A stretch of DNA of 64,000 nt, from contig NZ_JARVSC010000001.1 of NCBI RefSeq assembly GCF_030209375.1, positions 124,001-188,000 of the forward strand, read 5' to 3'. The position numbers and the translations under genes are program-made. The stretch is from Plantibacter sp. ME-Dv--P-122b. Lineage in GTDB: Bacteria; Actinomycetota; Actinomycetes; Actinomycetales; Microbacteriaceae. Every line of letters starts with the position of its first letter. Within the stretch, counting starts at the first letter, position 1. Of this stretch, positions 8,334 through 16,538 are shown piece after piece. A model generated the notes under the pieces. It worked only from the letters and a program-made list of their open reading frames with translations. It was not told where the DNA came from and ran no database searches.

Positions 8334-10099
8334 ACGCCGTCAACCTCCAGGCCGAGAGCGCATCCGCGCCGGCAGCCGGGACCGGAGCGCTCCTCGAGGT
8401 CCGCGACCTGTCCGTCGTCTACGAGTCCGTCGGCGCCGCGCCGGTCCAGGCGGTCGACCACGTGTCGTTCTCCGTCGGTGCCGGTGAGTTCATCGGGCTC
8501 GTCGGCGAGTCCGGCTCCGGGAAGTCGACGCTCGGCTTCGCGGCCACCCGCTTGCAGAAGCCGCCGGCCCGCATCAACGGCGGGCAGATCCTCTTCGGTG
8601 GCAAGGACATCCGCGAGCTCGGCGACGAGGCGCTCCGCGAGCAGCGGCAGGGCGGGTTCGCCATGGTGCTGCAGTCGGGCATGAACGCACTCAACCCGGT
8701 CCGCACGATCCGCAACCACTTCGTGGACATCTTCAAGGCGCACGGCCACGTCTCCCGCGACCGCTGGGACGCCCGGATGGCCGAGCTGGTCGGCAAGGTC
8801 GGGCTGACGCCGCAGGTGCTCGCCCGCTTCCCCGGCGAGCTGTCCGGCGGCATGCGTCAGCGCGTGTCCATCGCGCTGGCCCTGTCGCTCGAGCCTCGCC
8901 TCATGGTGTTCGACGAACCGACCACCGCGCTCGACGTCCTCGTGCAGCACGCGATCATGGACACGATCACGGAGCTGCAGCAGGCCGAGGGGTTCACCGC
9001 GATCCTCATCAGCCACGACCTCGGTGTCGTGCTCGAGGCGACCCAGCGGGTGCTCGTCATGCACGAGGGCCGCATCGTCGAGGACGCCCCGAGCCGCGAC
9101 ATCCTCGAGCGTCCGCAGGACCCGTACACGCGGATGCTGCTCAGTCACTACGCCGACCCGCGCGCCGCGGTCGTCGAGCTGCCCGGCTTCCCCTCGCGGG
9201 CGAACCGGGGGACGGCTCCGGTGTCGGGCACCACGACGAGCGTCCCGACCGCGACGAGCGCGAGCTCCGAGTCGGGCAAGGCCTCGTCGCGTGCCGGTCG
9301 TTCGGCGGAGTCGGCGGTCATCGTCGACGCCGTCTCGAAGGTCTACCCGCCGCCGCGCCGCGGTGAGTCCGCGGTGACGGCCGTCGACGACGTGTCGTTC
9401 ACGCTCGAACCCGGCCAGTCGCTCGCGCTCGTGGGGGCCTCGGGCTCCGGCAAGTCGACCATCGCGAAGCTCATCACGGGCATCGAGAAGCCGACGTCCG
9501 GTGCGGTCCGCTTCGGCGACCTCGACGTCGCCCAGCTGAACCGCAAGGGGATCCGGAACCTGCACAAGAACGTGCAGATGATCTTCCAGGACCCGTATGC
9601 GGCGCTCAACCCGCTGCACACGGTCGAGTACACGCTCACCCGTCCGGTGGTGAACTTCACCGGGCTGAAGGGCGACGCCGTCCGCAAACGGGTGCTCGAA
9701 CTCCTCGAGACGGTGGGCCTCTCACCCGTCGAGCAGTTCGCGGCGAAACTGCCCCACCAGCTCTCCGGTGGACAGCGGCAGCGCGTCGTGATCGCCCGGG
9801 CGCTCGCGAGCGACCCGCAGGTGCTCATCGCCGACGAGCCCGTGTCGATGCTCGACGTGTCGCTGCGTGCCGGTGTGCTCGCGCTGCTCGAAGACCTGCG
9901 CGAGCAGTGGGGCGTCTCGATGCTCTACATCACGCACGACCTGCTGTCGGCGCGACTCGTGACCGACAACATCATGGTCCTCAACCAGGGGCGCGTCGTC
10001 GAACGCGGCGAGACCGCGCACGTCCTGCAGCACCCGCAGGATCCGTACACGATCCAGCTGCTCGACGCCGTCCCCAATCCGGCCCGCGCCAAGCGCTGA
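8330..10099 (+). CDS. ABC transporter ATP-binding protein, two fused ATPase domains (DppD-DppF)
   Basis: A 589-residue protein with two complete nucleotide-binding domains. Domain 1 has Walker A GESGSGKST (about residues 62-70), signature LSGGMRQRV and Walker B LMVFDEP. Domain 2 has GASGSGKST, LSGGQRQRV and VLIADEP. A Ser/Thr-rich linker of about 40 residues joins them. Each half ends in the oligopeptide-type C-terminal extension (RPQDPYTRMLLSHY, HPQDPYTIQLLDAV). It energises the two permeases encoded directly upstream. Fusion of the D and F subunits is common in actinobacteria. Confidence 0.94.
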   Translation: MNAVNLQAESASAPAAGTGALLEVRDLSVVYESVGAAPVQAVDHVSFSVGAGEFIGLVGESGSGKSTLGFAATRLQKPPARINGGQILFGGKDIRELGDEALREQRQGGFAMVLQSGMNALNPVRTIRNHFVDIFKAHGHVSRDRWDARMAELVGKVGLTPQVLARFPGELSGGMRQRVSIALALSLEPRLMVFDEPTTALDVLVQHAIMDTITELQQAEGFTAILISHDLGVVLEATQRVLVMHEGRIVEDAPSRDILERPQDPYTRMLLSHYADPRAAVVELPGFPSRANRGTAPVSGTTTSVPTATSASSESGKASSRAGRSAESAVIVDAVSKVYPPPRRGESAVTAVDDVSFTLEPGQSLALVGASGSGKSTIAKLITGIEKPTSGAVRFGDLDVAQLNRKGIRNLHKNVQMIFQDPYAALNPLHTVEYTLTRPVVNFTGLKGDAVRKRVLELLETVGLSPVEQFAAKLPHQLSGGQRQRVVIARALASDPQVLIADEPVSMLDVSLRAGVLALLEDLREQWGVSMLYITHDLLSARLVTDNIMVLNQGRVVERGETAHVLQHPQDPYTIQLLDAVPNPARAKR

Positions 10100-10130
10100 C
10101 GCCCGTCCCGTCTCTGCGCCCACCCCTCCC

Positions 10131-10176
10131 GGTCCCTGAGCCCACCCCTCCCGGTCCCTGAGCTTGTCGAAGGGCC
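10131..10176. repeat. GGTCCCTGAGCTTGTCGAAGGG repeat
   Basis: One truncated (GGTCCCTGAG, 10131-10140) and one full copy (10153-10176) of the short actinobacterial repeat that reads CCCTTCG-ACAGGCTCAGGGACC on the other strand. Both lie in the 105-base gap between the ATPase and beta-glucosidase genes. The same repeat recurs near 25240, 60938-61075 and 61532-61593. Confidence 0.8.
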
Positions 10177-10204
10177 ACCTCAACATGAAACAGGAGCAAC
10201 ACCC

Positions 10205-11383
10205 GTGCTGACCTTCCCCGACGGCTTCCTCTGGGGCGCTGCCACCGCTGCCCACCAGATCGAGGGCAACAACATCAACAGCAACTGGTGGGTGCACGAG
10301 CACGAAGCCGGGACGAACATCGTCGAGCCCTCGGGCGACGCGATGGACAGCTACCACCGCTACCGCGAGGACATGCAGCTGCTCGCCGACGCCGGGCTGA
10401 ACACCTACCGGTTCAGTGTCGAGTGGGCGCGGATCGAGCCCGAGCGCGGCATCGTGTCGCGTGCCGAGGTCGACCACTACCGTCGCATGGTCGACACCGC
10501 GCACGAGCTGGGACTCAACCCGGTCGTCACGCTCATGCACTTCACGGTGCCGCGCTGGTTCGAGCGTGACGGGTTCTGGCGGGCGAAGGACGCCGCCGAC
10601 CTCTTCGCGCGGTACACCGAGCTGACGCTGCCGATCGTCGGCGAGGGTGTCGACCACGTCTGCACCATCAACGAGCCGAACATCGCCGCGATGCTCGCCG
10701 GTGGTGAGGACGCGGCGAACCTCGTCGCGTACGGCCTGCCGAACCCGGACCTGTTCGTGGCGGACGCGCTCCTCGAGTCGCACAAGCGTTCGCGCGAGGT
10801 GCTGTCGCAGGTGTCCGGCCTGAAGTCCGGCTGGACCATCGCGACGCAGGCGTTCCGGTCGAACGGTGAGCCGGGCTCCGACGAGATGCTGCGCGAGTAC
10901 GGCTACCCGCGTGACGACTGGTACCTCGAGCAGTCCGCCGGCGACGACTTCCTCGGTGTCCAGGCGTACACGCGCACGTTCATCGGGCCGAAGGGTCCGC
11001 TGCCCGTCGAGGACGACGTCGAGACGACGCTCACCGGTTGGGAGTTCTATCCGCCGGCCGCCGCCGAAGGTGTGCGGAGTGCTTGGGAGCTGTCGGGTGG
11101 GGTGCCGATCATGATCACCGAGAACGGCATAGCGACCTCGGACGACACGCGTCGGATCGACTACACGGACGGCGCCCTGCGCGAGCTGCACGCCTGCATC
11201 CAGGACGGGATCCAGCTCGAGGGCTACCTCCACTGGAGTGCGCTCGACAACTACGAGTGGGCGAGCGGCTTCCGGCCGACCTTCGGCCTCATCGCCGTCG
11301 ACCGCGAGACCTTCGTGCGCACGCCGAAGCCGAGCCTCGCGTGGCTCGGGAACGTCGCGAAGGCGAACGGCCTCACGGAGTAG
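10205..11383 (+). CDS. Glycoside hydrolase family 1 beta-glucosidase
   Basis: A 392-residue GH1 retaining beta-glycosidase. The N-terminus has the family opening FPDGFLWGAATAAHQIEG. The acid/base is Glu157 in TINEPN and the nucleophile Glu306 in ITENG, and the C-terminal LHWSALDNYEW is the aglycone/sugar-binding strand. It is shorter than typical GH1 enzymes (about 450 residues), mostly through loop deletions, and has no signal peptide. It should therefore act in the cytosol on sugars brought in by the preceding importer. The start is GTG at 10205 behind AGGAGC. Confidence 0.92.
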   Translation: MLTFPDGFLWGAATAAHQIEGNNINSNWWVHEHEAGTNIVEPSGDAMDSYHRYREDMQLLADAGLNTYRFSVEWARIEPERGIVSRAEVDHYRRMVDTAHELGLNPVVTLMHFTVPRWFERDGFWRAKDAADLFARYTELTLPIVGEGVDHVCTINEPNIAAMLAGGEDAANLVAYGLPNPDLFVADALLESHKRSREVLSQVSGLKSGWTIATQAFRSNGEPGSDEMLREYGYPRDDWYLEQSAGDDFLGVQAYTRTFIGPKGPLPVEDDVETTLTGWEFYPPAAAEGVRSAWELSGGVPIMITENGIATSDDTRRIDYTDGALRELHACIQDGIQLEGYLHWSALDNYEWASGFRPTFGLIAVDRETFVRTPKPSLAWLGNVAKANGLTE

Positions 11384-11388
11384 CGGAG

Positions 11389-11475
11389 GTTCGCAATTCA
11401 GGACGCCTCCGGCGTGTCGGCCGCCGGGTCCCTCCTCCGCGCCGCGACACGCGCCAGGTCTCCTGAGTTGTGAAC
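11389..11475. repeat. 86-bp palindromic repeat, copy B
   Basis: 87 bases with arms GTTCGCAATTCAGGA and TCCTGAGTTGTGAAC (three mismatches). It directly follows the GH1 stop codon. Its first 24 bases are nearly identical to copy C, which begins 109 bases further on. Confidence 0.85.
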
Positions 11476-11497
11476 GGAGTGACCACAGGTTGTGTGT

Positions 11498-11584
11498 GTC
11501 CGCAATTCAGGACGCCTCCGGCGCGGCGCCCCCGATTGCGGTCCGGTTGGCCGCGACACGCGGTGGGCGTCCTGAGTTGTGGAC
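11498..11584. repeat. 86-bp palindromic repeat, copy C
   Basis: 87 bases, arms GTCCGCAATTCAGGACGCC and GGCGTCCTGAGTTGTGGAC. It is in tandem with copy B. Within the insert, CGCGACACGCG occurs in both copies, so they share internal as well as terminal sequence. Confidence 0.85.
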
Positions 11585-11589
11585 GGCGA

Positions 11590-11621
11590 GAGCCCCGGGC
11601 AGCGATTGCTGCCCGGGGCTC
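11590..11621. terminator. Hairpin terminator between convergent genes
   Basis: GAGCCCCGGGCAGC and GCTGCCCGGGGCTC form a perfect 14-bp stem with a GATT loop, placed between the GH1 gene (+) and the MarR-like gene (-). There is no long U-run on either side, as is usual in high-GC actinobacteria. Confidence 0.75.
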
Positions 11622-11673
11622 GGTGCATGGTGTTCGGCTGGGGTCCGCATGGGCGGAAGACGCCGGCAGCCGG

Positions 11674-12444
11674 TCAGCGCTCGCTGCGGGGGCCGCGACC
11701 GAAGCGACCATGCGGGCCGCGCTCGTGCACTGCGTGCTCGTCCCGGCCGAAGGCTCGGGCGATGCTCTCGAGGCTGGCGAGCGTCGTAGCGAGGTCCTCG
11801 GGTGAGACGGCGTCGGCGACGGTCTGGCGGACCGCGTCGACCTTGGTGCGGAGCGCGTCGTGCGCCTCGCGACCGGCGTCCGTCAGGGTGATGCCGTCGG
11901 CGTCGACGATGACCCAGCCGCGTGCGGCGAAGTCCATGACGATGTCCGCGGTCGAGCGACGAGGACCTCGGTTACCGCGGTCGTGGCCGTGGCCGGGGCC
12001 GAACGGTGCGCCGCCGGGACGGTGATCACGACCGAAGCCGGCACCGGACTCGAGGCCGCGCCCGAAGGCCCGATCGTGAGCGGGGTGGCCGTGCTCGTGG
12101 TCGCGCGGACGCTCCGCGGATGCGGTGTCCGCCGTCGTGTCGGCGGTGCGCTCGGGGCGACCGAAGCCGCGACCGGGGCCGAACCCGCCGCGGCGGCCGA
12201 ACCGTTCGGGGCCGCGCGGTCCGCGGCGGTGTGGCGGGAGCGAGGCGTCGATCTCCTCGACCCTCGAGGCGCCGGAGGCGATGAGCTCGAGCGTGCGCCA
12301 GCTGCGCCGGCCGAGGCCGTCCTCGGCGAGCACCTCGTGCATCGAGTGCTTGACCGCGTGATCGACGGTGCGGAGCCAGAAGCCGAGCGGGCGCTCGGCG
12401 GACTGGGTGGTGGACTGCTCTGGGGAAGTCGTGGGGGTGTTCAT
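11674..12444 (-). CDS. MarR-like winged-helix protein with Gly/Arg-rich linker
   Basis: A 256-residue protein. The N-terminus (RPLGFWLRTVDHAVKHSMHE) and the following helices resemble the start of MarR-type regulators, and a C-terminal half (IVMDFAARGWVIVDADGITL) resembles a wing and dimer helix. Between them, about residues 70-150, lies a Gly/Arg/Pro/His-rich, probably disordered stretch. The ATG at 12444 follows TAAGGAGA. It is divergent from a second regulator with a similar linker across a 53-base gap. DNA-binding activity is inferred from domain resemblance and position; target genes are unknown. Confidence 0.65.
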   Translation of the reverse strand: MNTPTTSPEQSTTQSAERPLGFWLRTVDHAVKHSMHEVLAEDGLGRRSWRTLELIASGASRVEEIDASLPPHRRGPRGPERFGRRGGFGPGRGFGRPERTADTTADTASAERPRDHEHGHPAHDRAFGRGLESGAGFGRDHRPGGAPFGPGHGHDRGNRGPRRSTADIVMDFAARGWVIVDADGITLTDAGREAHDALRTKVDAVRQTVADAVSPEDLATTLASLESIARAFGRDEHAVHERGPHGRFGRGPRSER

Positions 12445-12471
12445 GGGTGGTCTCCTTATTTGCATGCTCTG

Positions 12472-12502
12472 TTACATGTAAATGTATAATGACATGTATG
12501 TC
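12472..12502. promoter_or_regulatory. Divergent operator/promoter with two ACATGT elements
   Basis: TTACATGTAA (12472-12481) is a 10-bp palindrome and a second ACATGT follows at 12492-12497. Between them lies a perfect -10 hexamer TATAAT (12485-12490), with a possible -35 TTGCAT at 12460-12465. The -10 ends only seven bases before the ATG at 12498, so the rightward transcript is probably leaderless. The dyads are good candidates for binding by one of the two flanking regulators. Confidence 0.6.
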
Positions 12503-13160
12503 CGATGATCGTCAAGCGCAGCCCAGCGAACCCACAGCAACCGACCCGGTGGAGATGATCGAGCAGGCCCTCGTCCAGATCCGACGGGACCAGTCAGGCC
12601 GTCGCTTCGGCGGACGCGGTGGGCGCGGTGGGCCCGGTCATCACCACCACGATGAGCACGGGGGCGGTCATCGGCACGGCACCGACGGCGGCGCTGATGA
12701 CGAACGTGGGCGCGGGCGCCGTCCGGGCTTCGGACCCGGCTTCGGTGGGCCCTGGGGTCCCGGCGGTGGCGCCCGTCATCCGCGCGAGCAGGCGATCGCC
12801 CAGGCGGCTCGGTTCCGGATGCTGGACGCGCTCGCTCGTGACGATGCGGCCGGTGGTATGGGGATCAGTGCGCTCGCGGAGGCGATCGGCGTCGACCAAC
12901 CCCGCGCGAGCCGGCTCGTGGCCGAAGCGACGAAGCGCGGCGAGGTCGCTCGCGCGGTCGACCCGAACGACGGTCGACGCAGCGTGGTGCAGTTGAGTGC
13001 CGCCGGCCGCGCGGTCCTGCAGGAGGCGCACCGGGGTCGACGCGACGCGGTCACGACCGCGCTCTCCGGATTCACGCCCGAGGAGGCGGCGCAGTTCGCC
13101 GCATACCTCGAGCGCTTCGTCGCCGCGTGGCCGCGCCCCGATGCGGAACCACACGCCTGA
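12498..13160 (+). CDS. MarR-family regulator with His/Gly-rich N-terminal region
   Basis: A 220-residue protein. Residues about 35-100 are extremely rich in Gly, Arg and His (including HHHHDEHGGGHRHG) and probably disordered. Residues 105-210 form a MarR-type winged helix: RFRMLDALA, recognition region GVDQPRASRLVAEATKRGEV, and wing VDPNDGRRSVVQLSAAGRA. The His cluster suggests metal binding but this is inference. The ATG at 12498 is set by the TATAAT just upstream (leaderless); an ATG nine bases earlier overlaps the -10. It is divergently paired with the previous gene. Confidence 0.8.
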   Translation: MSDDRQAQPSEPTATDPVEMIEQALVQIRRDQSGRRFGGRGGRGGPGHHHHDEHGGGHRHGTDGGADDERGRGRRPGFGPGFGGPWGPGGGARHPREQAIAQAARFRMLDALARDDAAGGMGISALAEAIGVDQPRASRLVAEATKRGEVARAVDPNDGRRSVVQLSAAGRAVLQEAHRGRRDAVTTALSGFTPEEAAQFAAYLERFVAAWPRPDAEPHA

Positions 13161-13173
13161 TCCTTGGCTCCGG

Positions 13174-13259
13174 GTTCGTAATTCAGGAGCGTCCCGGTGA
13201 GCCGAGCCGGATCATCCCCTCGGTGGCCGGACGCGCGGGCGTGCGCCTGAGTTCTGCAC
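13174..13259. repeat. 86-bp palindromic repeat, copy D
   Basis: 86 bases, arms GTTCGTAATTCAGGAGC and GCGCCTGAGTTCTGCAC. It lies 13 bases after the MarR-gene stop and is in tandem with copy E (110-base period). The insert sequence differs from copies A-C. Confidence 0.75.
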
Positions 13260-13283
13260 GATCGGACCCGTCCGGTCCATGCG

Positions 13284-13369
13284 GTTCACAATTCAGGAGG
13301 AGTCAGGCGCGTCGGCCTGGGGATGGCCGTCTCACGCGAGAACCGCCGGGGCGCTCCTGAGTTCTGAAC
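13284..13369. repeat. 86-bp palindromic repeat, copy E
   Basis: 86 bases, arms GTTCACAATTCAGGAG and CTCCTGAGTTCTGAAC. It lies between convergent genes (MarR-type + and the dehydrogenase -) and may serve both as terminator. Confidence 0.8.
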
Positions 13370-13399
13370 GGTGAGGCGGGCACCCGGACCCGGCGCTTG

Positions 13400-14170
13400 C
13401 TACTCGGGGCGGAGGCGGAGCTCCTGCATTCCGCCGTCGACGGCGATCGACGTGCCGGTCGTCGAGCCTGAGCGTGGGCTCGCCAGGTAGGCGACGGCCC
13501 CGGCGACCTCGGTCGCGGCGACGAGCCGGCCATGCGGTTGGCGGGCCTCGAGGGCGGCGCGTTCTGCGGCCGGGTCGGGCGCGCTGTCGAGGAGTCGGCC
13601 CACCCACGGGGTGTCGGCCGTGCCCGGGTTCACGCAGTTGACCCGGATGCCCTCGCTCAGGTGGTCGGCGGCCATCGCGCGCGTCAACGACAGTACGGCC
13701 CCCTTCGTCGCCGTGTAGAGCGCCCGCTGGGGGAGCCCCGCCGTCGCGGCGATCGACGCGGTGTTCACGATGGCGGCCGACGGCGACTCGCGCAGGTGCG
13801 GGAGGGCTGCGCGGGTCACGCGGGCCATGCCGACGACGTTGATGTCGAAGACGCGGTGCCACTCGTCGTCGTCGTTCGACTCGACGGTTCCCTGCGCGCC
13901 GATACCGGCGTTGTTCACGACGATGTCGAGGCGGCCGAACCGTGCGACGACGGCGTCGATCGCCGCGCGGACCGACGCGTCGTCGGCGACGTTCGCCCGC
14001 ACCGACAGGCGGGTGGCGGAGTCCTCGTCGGGCGACGGGTTCAGGTCGAGGATCGCGACGCTCGCGCCATCGGCGGAGAGGCGTTCGACGATGGCGGCGC
14101 CGATCCCCGAAGCGCCGCCGGTGACGATCGCGACGAGTCCGTCGAACTCGCCGGTGTCTGCGGCGCTCAT
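13400..14170 (-). CDS. SDR-family dehydrogenase, probable 2-keto-3-deoxy-L-fuconate dehydrogenase
   Basis: A 256-residue short-chain dehydrogenase: TGGASGIG cofactor loop near residue 18, NNAGIG, catalytic Ser/Tyr/Lys in NTASIAATAGLP and LYTATKG, and the VDGGMQ C-terminus. In the oxidative L-fucose pathway this step oxidises 2-keto-3-deoxy-L-fuconate to the 2,4-diketo acid with NAD. The assignment rests on clustering with the hydrolase, dehydratase, lactonase and FucU genes. The start overlaps the upstream hydrolase stop by four bases. Confidence 0.83.
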   Translation of the reverse strand: MSAADTGEFDGLVAIVTGGASGIGAAIVERLSADGASVAILDLNPSPDEDSATRLSVRANVADDASVRAAIDAVVARFGRLDIVVNNAGIGAQGTVESNDDDEWHRVFDINVVGMARVTRAALPHLRESPSAAIVNTASIAATAGLPQRALYTATKGAVLSLTRAMAADHLSEGIRVNCVNPGTADTPWVGRLLDSAPDPAAERAALEARQPHGRLVAATEVAGAVAYLASPRSGSTTGTSIAVDGGMQELRLRPE

Positions 14171-15069
14171 GCGCGGGCTCCGAGTGCCTCGGCCGGCTTG
14201 GCAGACGGCGCGATTCCAGGGACCGGGTCGACGAACCGCTGTCGCTGGCGGCCGAGGCCTTCGATCTCGACCTCGCAGACGTCGCCCGGTGCGAGGTAGG
14301 GGAACCGGCCGGAGAGCGCGACACCCTCGGGTGTGCCGGTCAGGACGAGGTCGCCGGGTTCGAGCTGCAGGTATTGGCTCAGGTGCCAGATGACCGTGGC
14401 GACGTCGAAGATGAGGTCGGCCGTGCTCGAGTCCTGACGTGGTTCGCCGTTGACCCAGCTGCGGAGTCGCAGAGCGCCGGCGTCGACCTCGTCCGGCGTC
14501 ACGAGCCACGGGCCGGTCGGGTTGAAGCCCGGAGCGCACTTGCCCTTCGACCACTGCCCGCCACTCGCCGCCATCTGGAAGTCGCGCTCCGACACGTCGT
14601 TCGCGGTGACGAATCCGGCGATGCGGCCGAGGGCGTCCTCAGGGCTGTCGAGGTAGGAGGTGCGCTCGCCGATGACGACGCCGAGCTCGACCTCCCAGTC
14701 GGTCTTCGTGCTGCCTCGCGGGATGCGGACGTCGTCGTTCGGTCCGACGACCGTGTTGGGCGTCTTCAGGAACATGATGGGGATCTCGGGAGGAGCGGAT
14801 CCCGACTCCGCCGCATGCGCCGCGTAGTTCATCCCGATGCAGACGACCGCGCTCGGCCGGGCGATCGGAGCGCCGATCCGGAGCTCGTCGGCGCCGTCGA
14901 GGACGGGGAGCGCACCCGACTCGAGGGCGGCGCGGACGTGGGCGACGCCGTCGCCGGCGAGGAACGCTCCGTCGATGTCGGGGGTGATCGATCGGAGGTC
15001 GTAGGCGGTGTCGCCCACGAACACGACGGGGGTCTCCCCGTCCACGGGGCCGAGTCTGGCGAAGCGCAT
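14167..15069 (-). CDS. Fumarylacetoacetate hydrolase-family protein, probable 2,4-diketo-3-deoxy-L-fuconate hydrolase
   Basis: A 300-residue FAH-fold enzyme with VVCIGMNYAAHAAESG, the metal-ligand motif DWEVELGVVIG and GDLVLTGTPEGVA. The family cleaves C-C bonds of diketo acids using Mg. In this cluster it would split 2,4-diketo-3-deoxy-L-fuconate to pyruvate and L-lactate, the last step. The start at MRFARLGPV (15069) is chosen because the protein fold begins there; an extension to 15129 is unlike the family. It is divergent from the dehydratase and co-transcribed with the SDR gene. Confidence 0.85.
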   Translation of the reverse strand: MRFARLGPVDGETPVVFVGDTAYDLRSITPDIDGAFLAGDGVAHVRAALESGALPVLDGADELRIGAPIARPSAVVCIGMNYAAHAAESGSAPPEIPIMFLKTPNTVVGPNDDVRIPRGSTKTDWEVELGVVIGERTSYLDSPEDALGRIAGFVTANDVSERDFQMAASGGQWSKGKCAPGFNPTGPWLVTPDEVDAGALRLRSWVNGEPRQDSSTADLIFDVATVIWHLSQYLQLEPGDLVLTGTPEGVALSGRFPYLAPGDVCEVEIEGLGRQRQRFVDPVPGIAPSAKPAEALGARA

Positions 15070-15187
15070 GCTGGTCCTTCCGGTTCCGCCGGTGCCCACC
15101 TGCGGACCCGGCTCCGTAGCCGATAACATCTGAACTCTACCGTCGATCGGGCTGCTGCAACAGACTATGACGCCCGATTCGGACGCA

Positions 15188-15217
15188 TTGACAGCCCAGA
15201 CGTCGGATGTCTAAGCT
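15188..15217 (+). promoter_or_regulatory. Promoter of the fucose-pathway operon with internal dyad
   Basis: TTGACA (15188-15193), an 18-base spacer and TAAGCT (15212-15217) resemble a housekeeping sigma promoter 32 bases before the dehydratase GTG. The spacer contains the imperfect palindrome AGACGT-CGG-ATGTCT (15198-15212), a candidate operator placed so that a bound repressor would block the promoter. No regulator gene lies in the cluster. Confidence 0.6.
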
Positions 15218-15248
15218 CGGTGGCACCAGCCCGAAGGAGCATGCCGAC

Positions 15249-16538
15249 GTGAGTACCATCATCGGATTCGAGACGCACGACGTCCGGTTCCCGACCTCGA
15301 CCACCCTCGACGGCTCGGACGCCATGAACCCCGATCCCGACTACTCCGCTGCCTACCTGCGGCTCGTCACGGATGCAGACGACGGCCACGAGGGCCACGG
15401 CTTCGTCTTCACCATCGGACGCGGCAACGACGTCGAGGTCGCAGCGATCCACGCCCTCCGGGAGCACCTGCTCGGTCGCGAGGTCGAGCCCGTGCTCGCC
15501 GCCCTCGGCGCTTTCTGGCGCGAACTCGTCTACGACTCCCAGCTCCGGTGGCTCGGTCCCGAGAAGGGCGTCATGCACATGGCGATCGGCGCCGTCGTCA
15601 ACGCGCTCTGGGACCTCAAGGCCAAACGCGCCGGACTGCCACTCTGGCGGTTGCTCGCCACCATGACCCCGGAGGAGCTCGTCGAGCTCGTCGACTTCCG
15701 CTACCTGAGCGACGTTCTCACCCCGGACGACGCCCTCGCGATCCTCCGACGCGCGGAGCCGGGACGGGAGGCGAGGATCGAGGCCCTCCTCGCCGCCGGG
15801 TACCCCGCCTACACGACCACGCCCGGGTGGCTCGGCTACTCCGACGAGAAGCTCGACCGCCTGTGTCGCGAAGCGGTCGCGGACGGATTCGCGCAGGTCA
15901 AACTCAAGGTCGGCGGGACCGTGGAAGACGACGTCCGCCGCCTCGCCATCGCCCGGAACGCGGTGGGACCCGACATCCGGATCGCCGTCGACGCCAACCA
16001 ACGGTGGGACGTCGCGGAGGCGATCGACTGGATGTCCCGACTCGCCCCCCACGACATCGCCTGGATCGAGGAGCCGACGAGCCCCGACGACATCCTCGGC
16101 CACGCGGCGATCGCGCGCGGCGTCGCCCCGATCCCGGTCGCGACCGGCGAGCACATGGCCAACCGCATCATGTTCAAGCAGTTCCTGCAGGCCGACGCCC
16201 TCCAGGTGCTCCAGATCGACTCCACGCGGGTCGCCGGCGTGAACGAGAACATCGCGATCCTCCTCCTGGCCGCGAAGTTCGGTGTCCCGGTCTGCCCGCA
16301 CGCCGGTGGCGTCGGGCTGTGCGAAGCGGTGCAGCACCTCTCGATGTTCGACTTCATCGCCGTGTCCGGAAGCGAGGATGGACGCATGATCGAATTCGTC
16401 GACCACCTGCACGAGCACTTCGTCGAGCCCGTCGAGATCGTCGCCGGCCGGTACCGCGCGCCGCTCGCCCCCGGCGGCGGTTCGGAGATGCTCGCGACGT
16501 CGATCGCCGAGTTCACCTTCCGGGGCGCCGGTGCCTGA
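15249..16538 (+). CDS. L-fuconate dehydratase (enolase superfamily)
   Basis: A 429-residue mandelate-racemase-type enzyme. The opening [20 protein letters not shown] is highly characteristic of L-fuconate dehydratase. Catalytic features are the KxK motif (Lys218/Lys220), metal ligands Asp248, Glu274 and Glu301, and a His in CPHAGGVGL. It dehydrates L-fuconate to 2-keto-3-deoxy-L-fuconate. The GTG at 15249 follows AAGGAG by nine bases. The stop overlaps the aldo/keto reductase start. Confidence 0.93.
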   Translation: MSTIIGFETHDVRFPTSTTLDGSDAMNPDPDYSAAYLRLVTDADDGHEGHGFVFTIGRGNDVEVAAIHALREHLLGREVEPVLAALGAFWRELVYDSQLRWLGPEKGVMHMAIGAVVNALWDLKAKRAGLPLWRLLATMTPEELVELVDFRYLSDVLTPDDALAILRRAEPGREARIEALLAAGYPAYTTTPGWLGYSDEKLDRLCREAVADGFAQVKLKVGGTVEDDVRRLAIARNAVGPDIRIAVDANQRWDVAEAIDWMSRLAPHDIAWIEEPTSPDDILGHAAIARGVAPIPVATGEHMANRIMFKQFLQADALQVLQIDSTRVAGVNENIAILLLAAKFGVPVCPHAGGVGLCEAVQHLSMFDFIAVSGSEDGRMIEFVDHLHEHFVEPVEIVAGRYRAPLAPGGGSEMLATSIAEFTFRGAGA

